From NCBI GenBank assembly GCA_029168955.1, contig JAPDOI010000441.1, forward strand, positions 186,001 to 250,000: a stretch of DNA of 64,000 nt. The letters are read 5' to 3'. The stretch comes from Aplectana chamaeleonis. Its lineage: Eukaryota; Nematoda; Chromadorea; Rhabditida; Cosmocercidae. Of this stretch, positions 12,567-24,500 are shown piece after piece. Position 1 is the first letter of the stretch, and each line of letters starts with the position of its first letter. The translations under genes and the position numbers were made by a program. The notes beneath the pieces were generated by a model. It saw only the letters and a program-made list of their open reading frames with translations. It was not told the origin of the DNA and searched no databases.

Positions 12567-15500
12567 GTGAGTCGCACTTTTTCTTCTGGAGCTACATGTT
12601 CAGGATGTAGGAGAGTGAAAAAAAACATAAAAAATCATGCGCCAGTCTGCAGTTTTCATTTTTCCTTATTTACAGCTCTTTTTTTTGTTGTTTTCCTCTC
12701 TAATATAATCGTGTTGTGTATATTGTCTGAACGTAACACTGTTTAGCTGTTATGTACAGGTATTTATTGAACGTTTTACTACCTTTCTCGGCGAAAACCT
12801 CCGAACTGTGAGGTTTCTGTACCTTCACGAGATGGTTTCCAGTACTTTCTCACAATGGAGTTCTTATTAGTGATCGAGATCGCTCCAAGTGCTTGAACGT
12901 ATAATTCGATTATGTCCCCAGAGTTTTTTTTTCTATTGCCGAAAGTGCATTTCTTCCTCTATCTAGCGCTCCTTGGCGCTTCCCGTGAAATTCAATAGTT
13001 TTTATTCATTGCGTTCAAATTTAGTGCTTGGTTCTAGTACTGGTTATTTTGGGTGTTCATAACGCTGTCCTACCAGGGCAGTGAATCTGTCATTTTCAAT
13101 GGAAAATTCGACCCCTCAGAGGACTTGATGACACCATCGTAACAGGTCCACGAGATTCTTTCGGTTGGGTGAATTTTTTTTTTTTCAAAAAATACAACTT
13201 CAGCAGTTTCCTGTTTATGTATAGACTTCAAGTTCAAAAACCGTGTAGTCAAGCAGTACGAGCGATTTCGTATGCAAAAAAATATTCATTCAGCGAATTA
13301 TTAACTAATTTCTTAAAAACAAAAAAAAAATCAAAATTTATGTTTCGGAAAAAAAACGATCCGTAAATAGAATATGCATTGATATGTAATTGTTCACAGT
13401 GCCGATATGATGTTTGTTTTCTTGAAGTATTTCCATAAACAAGAAACCGCTGATGTTGTATTTTTTGAAGAACAAAGTTCACATTGTTGATCACATTGAA
13501 CGGGTTTGTTTATGTGCTCCCATCTAGACCTCGAAGCGATCAAACCTTCCATCAACTATGACAGATTCGGTGCCCTAACAGGACATAGTTATGAAGAAAT
13601 AAGGTATTCACCCTTGAACTACAAAATTAATTCAAATGTTGAATTCGAGAAAGGATTTAAGCTTACGGAAAGCGACAAAAAGCAGCGGATTAAAGAAGAA
13701 TTGGGTTTTTTATGCTATTAGGTTGAAGCGAAACTTCCCGCCACATGATTTTGACGATTTCGAAACCAGCGTTTGTCTTTCGGGCAGATGCGATATATTG
13801 ATCGAAAACACGAATTCTCTTCTAACGCTGCCTTCCACTTGGGCCAAAGCGAATTTGCGTAATACATGCTATAATTCGGTGGTAATCTTCAGTACTGAGT
13901 ATCTTTGAGTGCTTCTATTTACTTTGAGGTAAACCACTAAACCTGCCAGAGTTGATAGAATATTTGAGCCACATTAGGGCTAGATGATAGCGTTTGCAGA
14001 AAATTTATACGGAGCGTTATTAATAAATTTCAACGGAGTTTGTGATTTTGCAGCTTTGGCCTGGATTCGAAGCTTCAAAGTTAAGTATATGGGTCTAATC
14101 CCCACTCAATAGTTTTTTGTTCGCCAACTGTCGATCGTTTTATTGGAAATTCGATTTTCGCCGTTTTTATAGATTTTCAAAAAAAGAACTACAGTTAATT
14201 GACGAAAAAGTACTATTGAGTAGGGACCAGGGCTGGGCACACGTCCCGGCATACTGATTCTGAATATGCACCCCCTTTAGCTCGGTAATTTTTAGGCACC
14301 CCCCTAAGGGAAATCGAAATCGGAAGTTTTCCGAAAAGTTGAGCGCAACAGCCATGATTTTGGTTTCCTGATTTTGATAAACAAGAATTTAAAAAAGGCA
14401 CTGAATATAGAAAATCCCGAAAATGTCAACAAAAAAAGGTAGTGTAATTTTTAAACTTCAAAACAATCCCATGAGGAAAATTTGTTAGTAAGACAAAAGA
14501 TAAAACAATTTTCATTACAAAACAATTGAACAATTACAAACAACAGAACAACTACTATTGCGATAATTAATGTTTCCTGTCGAATGTTTTCATAAACCTA
14601 TGAAGGATTAGTTAGTCTGTGTTTGGCTGTACTGATGTGGAAATCAGAACTATTTTGTGTTGTGGAACAATTTTAGAATTCATGTGATGCGTAAGGAGTG
14701 GAAAACAAGAGTTTTACCCTCCTAGAATGCCGCAATCCTTCAGAGATTCGGCTTGCCGTGCGATACGGTGTTTGTACGCAGCTACACAGCGCACACGGGA
14801 GTGAACGCGCACACAATATTAACAAAAAATGTATTTTATTACAGAACGGTGAGGAGAAAAGGATTGAAACTGAAAGGAATGGAAGATGGTGAATATAGTC
14901 TATTCTGGATGTACCCATTTTGGAAATTTAATGTAAATAAACAAAGTTAGAGCGGGTGTAAATATTTAGCCGCGATAAGGTTCATTCAAACGAACCTAGT
15001 TGATCAAATGTAGCATTAAACAAGAGAGCAAAGGATATTTTGAGAAAGATGAGAATCTGGCAAACATTTTGGTCTCAATAGGATCGATTTTTAATGTGAT
15101 TTAAGGACCTTAAAGGCAGCATACACGCTCGCAAACATGGTCAAGATATCAGCATAAATAGGTCCGCACGGCCCCTATCATGTCGTAAACGACATTTGAA
15201 GCGCTGAAAACCATCCAGGATGACAGTATCTGACCATCCCTGTCACGCACGCCCGTATTTTCACACCCCTCAGAGTAACAGAATGAAAAGTTAAACTTGA
15301 GAAAACATGTGATAATTGAGAGTGATAGCACTATCAAATGGGAGTGCACGAGAAAAAAGCTCGATTTACCTGGATACTACCTGTCTAAACACCCTCGAAC
15401 TCTCATCCACTTTCGAGAATGCCGCTCTACTCCGGCTGGTTCTTGAAAATGGAGGATTTCGTCAGTGCACAAACATGTAATATCCAGGTAAATCGAGCTG

Positions 15501-18500
15501 TTTCTCTCGTGCACTCCCTTTTGATAGTGCTATCACTCTCAATTAGCACATGTTTTCTCAAGTTTAACTTTTCATTCTGTTACTCGGAGGGGTGTGAAAA
15601 CACGGGCGTGCGAAACAGGGATGGTAAATTACTGTCATCCTGGATGGTTTTCAGCGCTTCAAACGTCGTTGACGACATGGTAGGGGCCGTGCGGGCCTAT
15701 TTATGCTGATATTTCGACCATGTTTGCGAGCGTGTATGCTGCCTTTAAATCTCGTCCCGGTCTTACCCCGAAAACCGGGACAAAACCGGGACGAGTTTCA
15801 AGGTCCTTAAGTCACATTGAATATTAAACCTACTGCTATGATAAGGTTCGCCCGATTCTCCTCTTTCTCTCAATGCTCTTAGTTCTCATGTTTATTGGTG
15901 TTTTTAATCAACTAGGTTCATTTGAATAAACCTTATCAAGTCCAAAAATTTCACTCCGCTCCAACTTAGTTTGTTTACATTAAATTTCTCTAGTGGATAC
16001 ATTGAAAGTATCCTTTTTCTGCCTACTTCCATTTACTTCAGTTTCAATCATTTTCTCCGCCCTGTTCCGTAATAAAATACATTTTTAATTTATATTGTGT
16101 GCGCGTCCACTCCAGTACGCGCTGTGTAGCTGCGGACAAACATCGTATCGCACGGCCAGCCTAGTCTATGAGAGATTATGGCATTCAAGGTGGATAAAAC
16201 TAGGGTTTTTATGTACAGGATACTTCTCAATGAGGACGGCACGGTCATTCGCTCCTTTCATAGTAACTTGCAGTCTTCAATTTTCACAGTTGGCACTCTT
16301 CATAAGTCAAATTCTCATGAATAAAAATCTATTGACTAGTTGTGAGGCTGACTGTGCCATCTGTACTTTTAAGCTGTCGAAATAAAGCCTAGCCTGCTCG
16401 GATGGGTCCGGGCGGAGTAAGCAGCGGAGCGGTCGGTCATGGCAAAATATAACAGTTATAAGGAGATTTTGACATGATAAGCCCGATAAGCCTTGCTTCG
16501 ACCGGCTCAAAATGAGCGACCTAGGCTATACATCAGTTCGCTAATCTTTTTTTGAACTTGAACGTAGCTTTCCTCGGAGCTGTTTTTGTATTTTTGCCTC
16601 GAATCGGTAGCCGCCCGCAATAATCAATGAACGTTGCACCAAAGAAACATGACACCACATCAATCCTTACTTACTACGAGATAACAGAGTAGTGTTTATT
16701 CCTTTATCAAAACAAACTTTGACAGCAACTATGAATTATTGCGAACACAACCTGCATATCTATCAATAAATTGAATTATTTGAGTGTTCGACTCAAAAAG
16801 CGGAGAAGAAGATATGGCAAATTGGAAGAATAGTGTGTATTATTTTCTTCCTGAAATTCGACAGAACAGGCACTTCGTTCTTCTTTTGGTGTTCGGTTTA
16901 GGCACCCCCCCTTTGCCCTCCTCTGCCAGCGCGTAGCTAGATGCCTCACACGGAAACCGGAGATGCCCAGGGTTTCGGAGGCATCTAGTCTTATTTTGAC
17001 CCGAGATTTTACGTAAATTACGGAAAGTTTAGCCTCAGTTGGTGAAATCTTAGCTACAGCGCCCGCATATTCTACGTAAATTCTCGCTACGCCACCCTCA
17101 TATTCTACGCAAATTCTCGTTACAGCACTCGGTCGACCGACCCACCCAGTCCTGATCAGTACGAGAAAGGCGATCCTAGCTGAGATCGTCAGCATCGCCG
17201 TTTCTTCCCCACGACCTGCAGCATCACAGCGGCCAAAATTATCTCTAGCAAGGTCTTCCAGAGAGCGACACGGGGTCACCCTCCACGACCACCCACAGTG
17301 TCGAGTTATCCTTGTGTTGACTGGTCCAACACTGTTCAAACGGCATCCCTGCGTTCCGCGTAGCCAGCGCGGGCTTAAGATTGCATTTCAACACAGGCTG
17401 TCGCGAAATCCGTAGATTCTCGCTACAAAATCATGGCGAGAATATACGGGTTTAGCGACAGAGAGATCAATGTTTCGAATTTAGCCTTCGTTTTTACGTA
17501 GAATACACGTAGAATTTGCACCCTTGTACCGTCGACACAAGAATATGCGGGTTTTAGCCATCGTAGCTAAAACCCGTAAATTCTCGCTACATGGAATGGG
17601 GCGGCGTTACAGGCCGCGCCCTCGGAGGCATCTAGCTACGAGTTGGCAGAGTCTCTGCAACGTCTAATATGCACCCCCCCCCTAAGGTTAACCGGGACGC
17701 GTGTCCAGCCCTGGTAGGGACTTGGCCGTTAAACTTAACTTTGAATCTTCGAGGCGAAAACTTCTCGTATAAGCCAGAAAAGAACCGAAGTTGCAAAATC
17801 ACAAAATCCGCTGAAAATCAATTACTACGCTCCAGTGAAATTTTGCGCAAACACTACATACCATCTAGTTCTAAGATGGCTCGAATATCCTGTCAACTCT
17901 GGCAGGTTTGGTGGTTCAATTCAATGTAAATATAAGCATTCAAAGATGCTCTGTACTGAAGATCACCACCTAATTATGGCATAAATTTAGCAAATGAGCA
18001 GGCTTGGCCCAAGTGGAACACAGCGTTAAATAGAAAAGAAATTGCGCTTTCGATTGGTATATCGCGCTTGGCCGAATGACCAGCCTGAAAGGTTTAAAAT
18101 TTGTCACAGTCAAGTGACGGGAAACTTTCGCTATAACATAATATATCACACTTGACCAAAATAACCTGGCTAAGAAAAAATAATTCCTTAGAAGACCGCA
18201 CCAACCTACACCAACCATATTCTTGTATCAACCTTAATTTATTGTCCTTGCTGTTGCATTTGAAAAGCGTTTTAATAGAGATTGCTGGTTTCTCATTAAA
18301 AAGTACATATGAAAGGAAAAAAATTAGTATGAATCGGATAAGTCGTTGAAATAACCTTCTGTTTGGGCATTCTAGTGCCCACGATCATTTCCCTCATCTC
18401 AATAATTTTCGGAACTGTGAAAGAGGTCTGCTCTGTCTTGGTTATGCAATCTATACTGAAGTTACAAACTGCAGAAGCACAAAAACGACAACATTAAGAC

Positions 18501-21500
18501 AAACATCCATTAGGAAACCACTGGAATTATAACTAGTGACAGAACTTTTCTGCCAACCAACCTCCTGATGAAATTTATGGAAAGCCCATCATCTTACAGT
18601 ATCCGGACGGAGATTATATTCTTGTTTTGTTGGCTTTTGAGCTATGAATTCATCTTGGAGGGGGACGGCGCTGTCTGCGGAAGAATGATGTTTTTGATTG
18701 AGGCGTTATCCTCTCCATCTCTCCCTTAGGCATTCGGAAAACAACCTCGAAATCTCATTACTGCTACTCTTAGGAGAAGTTGTAAATGTCTGTCTAGGTA
18801 CGGTATAGTCACGCGGGGATCTTCATGTAGTTCATGGTTGCCATTTGTTGAATCTACATAATTTTCCAAGTTGAAAATAAATATGAAGATGAGCGTAGAT
18901 CTTAACTTTCATAAAGGTGAAACCCAATTTCTTAATGTTCATCGAGTTATCCTTTCTGTTTTCAGGAAATCTTCTTCCATATATGGTGTCGTATTTTAGA
19001 TGGAAAGTGGATCCAAGTATGGGCTTCGGGCAGCTGATCTGGCTACAGACGTTGATGAGTGAGTGAGTTGCTGCGGTCGGTGCCAGTGAGTACGAGAGTT
19101 TGGTGTGACTCATCTAATCGAGTCCTTTTCATCATCAGCCGACTCGACTCGTATGTTCACATTTCACCACTACTCACCATCCACCCACATTACATCTCCA
19201 CCCGAATGCACAGGGAAGTGAAGATATCAGCTGCCATGGGTGTCATTAGGCCTCGTCATAGTTGGACGATTGGCTTTAGTCCCATCCGCTCGATATGCTA
19301 GTAAAGCACGGAAAACAGGGACAACATGTTGTCGGTAGGCCGTCCTGGGGCGGTATGCATGAACGCTTATGAGGAGGGCAGGGAGCCGCTCGCGTCTTAC
19401 GCGCGAAGCACCTGGCCAGTGGCGGCCTGAAGCACATGCCATGGAGACACAACCTCACTACACACGGCGAACTTCTCGCCTAACTGCATTTCTTCGATTT
19501 TATTCGTATTTAATGATTTTGTGTTTCTTTTTGATTTTATTCATATTCTTGAAATAGTACCGAAAAAGTGAAATTTTTTTCCAAAAATAATAATTTATCA
19601 AGGAAAATTGAGAAAAATGCGTACCATGAAAACCGAAAGAGATACCGTTAAGCGAGGGAGGAACTCGCCGTGTGTGGTGAGGCTTCGTCTGTACTATACA
19701 TTGGACCCGAGGCGAAAATTTTCGGATAATCGAATTTCGGACTGATCCGGATTTGGCCTTTTTTTCGGTGATTCGGATTTCGGTTCGATTTGGATTTGTC
19801 CTCTTTCCGGTGATTCGGATTTCGGTCCGATTCGGCCTTTTTTCGGTGATTCGGATTTCGGTTCGATTCGGATTTGTCGTTTTTTCCAGTTATTCGGATT
19901 CCGGTTCCATTCGGATTTGGCCATTTTTCGTAAATCGCATTCGAATACTCGATTCGGATAACGAGCCGGATACACGAGAAAAAAACTATTGGAGGGGGAT
20001 CACCCCACAGTTGTGCAACATTGAGGACTCCTTTTTTTCCACGCTCTACGCTCTATTGATGCCTTCGCACATTCGTTAGAGTTTCACCCGAGTTTTAAGC
20101 TACCCGACCGAAACCGCGGAAGGTTTTAGACAAAAGATGGTAAATATCTCGGCTGAGCGATACGTCGCAGTGATGACGAATAATATGATTTTCTCACTGA
20201 ATGAAGACTAACAAAATTGAGTTTATAATACATATAGGGATGGAAGAAAATGGGTTTGAAAACGCGATTTAAGTCGCAGTAAGTTCGTGGTAAGCTGCAG
20301 TTAAACGCGAGTATTTCATTCGACGATTTTTCAGCGAGAAGACAGAAATCGCCAAAATTACGAATTCATACACCGCCGTATGAGCCCCAAAATACGATTA
20401 GTGTAGTGTAAAAAAATCCGGAAAAAATCTCATGCTATCTTCTTTTCAGAAAAAAAAGAATTCCAGAGAAATTCTGAAGAATTTGGCTCTGTTTCAGCTT
20501 TCATCAAGTTCGGGCAAAACTGCAACTTGAACATGGACATAGTGTATGAGTGAAGAAAAAGATTGATAGCTTTCTTCAGAGGACTTTTTTCGGGAACTAA
20601 CCAACGTTTTCTTTATTATATACTATTTCCAGGTTCTCTGCCAGTTCGCGTTGAGTTGCATTTCTGCGCGAACTTAACGCGAGATCGCATGCGATGACGC
20701 GTATTTTTGCGCTTACTTTTGCTGAAGAGTACGCAGGATGTTGTGGGATGTGTGCAGAACCCGAGAGGGAATGTACAGGTTGTAGCCAGGACTCCAGTAG
20801 CAGTGTAGAGGGTGTCTGTAGGACTCCTGTGCAGAGTGTGTACGAGATGCCACTGTGGGTATGCAGGGCGTAATGTAATATGTACTTACTCAAAGTGGGA
20901 GTGTGCAGGACGTCATGGATTGTGTAGAAGACCCCAGTAAGAGTGTCTCGCACATTATGGGGAGAAATTTGGGCTTCAGGAACTCGGAGAAAATCATGAA
21001 AACTGTACCCCACGTCTTCTCAGACATTCGCCGGGTCCGACCCCAGGTAGAACGGGGTCCATCCCCAGATTTCTGTCGGGTTGGACCCTTTAGCATTGTT
21101 CCTCCACGTAGTCCCAAGTGAGAAGACATGGGGGGGGGAGAGAAAAAATTTTGTTTCTCCCCCACGTCGTCGCAGTTGGAAGAGGTGAGGGGCGAAAACG
21201 GAAAGGGGTTCGACCCGACAGAAATCTGCGGTCGGACCCGTTGAGTTTCTGAGTTGGGAGAGAAGACAGGACTCTCGGTGTAATCATGTATTTCGAGGGA
21301 CATGTGCAGTACCTTCTGTCTCTTCAATGCCCGCTCTCTCATCCACTCCCCCCATGGGTCACTTCACTGCTACACCGTCCACCCACTTCTGTTCACTAAT
21401 CCTCGTAATTTCAGCTTACGCCTCAGTCATAGTTGGCCGATCTGCGTAGCCAGCCGGGTCGATAATCCTAAAAGACGAATGAGTATGGGTGAAAAAAAAA

Positions 21501-24500
21501 CTCCCAGTGTAGCCAACCCGACCGATATTCGCATGATATAAGGTATGAAATGAATGATATCACTGATTTCGTTCTACATATTTCATACCTATCGACCGCG
21601 TCGGCCACATCTTGTGTTTTTTTTTACCTTCCTCGATTATGTCTTTCATACGTTTCGACCGGGCTGGCAACGGCAGGTCACGGCGTTTTTTCCACAAACT
21701 ATGACCGTGGCCTTCTATGCATGAAAAATATGAGCGTACATTTTATTGCTTTTATTAAAACATAAACATTATTCTACTTTATCTCATCATAAAAAAACAT
21801 GGTGCCGGTCAGATATTAGAGCGTTGCAGTGCTAGAATGAGATCCTTTCTTAATCCCACTAAGGTCATACACACTCCTACTGGGGTCTTGTACACATCCT
21901 GGACGCTCTCACTAGGGTAATGCTCACATTTCAAGACGTCCAGCATACTACCGCTAAATTCCTGCGTACCATTCATGAGGTTCCGCACACTCTCACTGAA
22001 GTCTCGCACACATTTCACGACTTCCTGCACACCTCTGTTGATGCCCAACCCAGTTTCTACAACGTCCTGCGCACTCCCAATCTCTGAGAGAAATTGCCGC
22101 TGCGGCTCTGCGATAGTGCCGCTTCGGAGCCTACAGGCACCGAAGCGGCACTATCGCGAAGCCGCGCCGGCACTACTGCGGAGCCGTGGCGGAACTACCA
22201 CGGAGCCGTAGCGGTGATGCGGCAGAGCCGCTTCGGCTCCGCAATAGTCCCGCAGCGGCTCCGGGAGTGTATTCGATATGAATTTATTTGAGAGTGATAA
22301 TACAACTAGGGGGGGGGGGGCTAACAAGGGACGACCCCCCGTGGGAGGAGACGTCCTGAAAAAGGTTCTTCTGAGAGTTGTGGGGGATGGATTGAGTAAC
22401 AATAATCTATGTTCGGTTTTTCCTAAGGGCCTTCCGATATACCAGAAAAAAAAGAAAAAATCGTCTGAAACTACCTGTAACCTCATACTCGGAGCAACTC
22501 GAATGAGTTCCTATGCTCGGCACACACTAAGCTAATATAAAATTGCTCTCTACAAGGCTTGACGGTTTGATTCTGGGCCATTCGTGAGATATAAGCCGTT
22601 TCCGAGCTCACTGTACATTCCATTTCTCGTATCACTTGATTGAAGATGCCATAACTACTGTGCGGGGATGGTCGAGAGGATAGCGATTGGGAATGCTAAA
22701 CTACGAAGAGATGCTGGGTTGCGGGTTCGATTCCCGCAATGCGTCTTCTGGAAAAATTGTTTTGCATTTATTCGATTGTTTATCCACGGGGTTTCTCATT
22801 CACATTTTAACTTGCTTTTTCGAATCTGACTGGATTTACAATTTCTATCGCGTGAATCCCTGTAGTATATGAGCATTCCCTCACCTGATTCAAAAATTAT
22901 CCTTCTCTTCTTCTTGTGCTGGCATTTCGGGTTCATTGAGAAATATTGTAATGTGAGCCTCTTCTAACTTTGTATTTCTATGCTTGAGTTAAAAGAGAAC
23001 ACGGTTCTTGAACACATAAAAGTCGTTTGCGAATCATCGGAGAAAAAGCATTGCCATTCTAAGAAGCAAAGCGATGAACCCTTTGTAAAAATTATCATCA
23101 CGGCCGCAAATTTCATTTTCAGAAGGCGAAAATCGGTTGCCCAATACACCTGTTAACCTTCCATCGAAAACTACTAATCTTGGCTCGATCACGCAGAATT
23201 TTTTTCGATTATCTGGAGTTCGAGGGTTAGTGAGCGAGTATATGGCGAAAAAAGGTCATTTTTTTCTCCTCATATTGATCCAATTAAGGCATATTGAAGT
23301 AGATGGGTGTTAGATATTGTAGCCAGCCAGTTTTCTTCACTGAAAAACCGAAAGCACAGCCATGGTGGACATTTGAAGAGAATGCGCCCGCTAATTTTCC
23401 ATGTTTTCCCAATTTTTCGCTCCACCGGATGGTCCTTAGGAAAAACCGAATATAGATTATTGTTACTTTATTCATCACACACAACTCTCAGAGGAACTTT
23501 TTTCAGGACGTCTCCTCCCCCGGGAGGTCGCCCCTTGTAAGAACAATACGCACCTGCGATCGTTCCGACAGCTGTCTTGTAGAGGCAGGGATTACCGCCG
23601 CTTTAGTGCTCAAGGAAATACGGAATGTACCTTAAACGTAAGTAATTGACTCGGCGACAACTCCGTTTCACCACACAGGATAGCACATCGTACTCCACGC
23701 GGGTTCACTGCTGCATTCTCTCGAAGCCGGTGCGGTTCTAACAAGGAGCCGCTGCGATACTATCGCGGCGATGCTCAAGACACGGCAACAAAATCGCTTG
23801 ATCACGGAGCCGCTGCGGTACCATTGCGGAACTATCGCGGCACAGTCGAGGGTCGCGGTACTTTCCCGGCACTGACGCGGCAAATTTTCTCAGAGATAGG
23901 GTCCTGCACAAATTCCATGATCAAGCGCACTTCCACTAATTTCCTGCACATCCTACGCACTTCCACTTTGTTTCTGCATACTTTCTACGGCGTCTTGCAC
24001 GTCTTTATTCAAATAAAAAGTTTGATTTCGCATCTAAGAAGTGGCGGTTGTCTCGCGTTGGAAACCCATTTACTACCATCCCAGATTTTTCGCATCTCAG
24101 GATGTGAAACAATACGAGTTAGCAATCACAAAAAGTAACAAGCAGTCACAGTAAAAGTAAGCAAACAAATGCAGTCGGCATGGATCCTAGTGATACTTTG
24201 CGTTCCCAATTGAGGGTTGGCGCGAACTCGGTGCACCTACGTTATGGCATATGGCACCGGGTTTAGGCCAAACTCCAATAGGGAACGCAAAGTATCACAA
24301 GGATCTATGACGACCGTAAACAGAAACTTTGGAGAATTTACAAAATGTCGCGCGCACTTTCGCGTCGCTATGCGAGCACGTTACGGGTCACTGTTGGATA
24401 CTTTGATGTAGCAGAACTGAACCGAATCGTGACGTATTTCGTATAATCGGAACCCGATTCATGAACCGAATCCTGATTTGATTCGGTGATTCGGATTTCG

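Larger units (their letters stand above)
14228..17713. mobile_element. hAT element, 3.5 kb, with perfect 8-bp TSD
   Basis: The terminal inverted repeats are CAGGGCTGG(G)CACACGTCCCGG at the left and the complement with small changes at the right (ending CCAGCCCTG at 17713). They are flanked by GTAGGGAC at 14220-14227 and again at 17714-17721, a perfect 8-bp duplication as hAT transposases make. The interior is itself a large hairpin and hosts two later insertions (15110-15748 and 16921-17651). No intact transposase was found, so it is non-autonomous or decayed. A truncated relative lies at 28048-29850. Confidence 0.85.
13713..18146. mobile_element. large foldback element split by a hAT insertion
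   Basis: The arms 13713-14220 and 17714-18146 are diverged inverted copies. They share a CCACTTGGGCCAA block, GATCTTCAGTAC, AAACCTGCCAGAGTTGA and TTCAAAGTTAAG in the expected order. The left arm also holds a roughly 118-bp insert with ends ACTCAATAG/CTATTGAGT (14104-14221). The centre has been replaced by the hAT element at 14228-17713. No transposase frame was seen. Confidence 0.65.

Noticed and set aside
16776..17339. 187-codon - frame as a transposase
   Set aside because: It straddles the boundary of a foldback element and contains repeated motifs of that element; no DDE or other catalytic pattern is visible.
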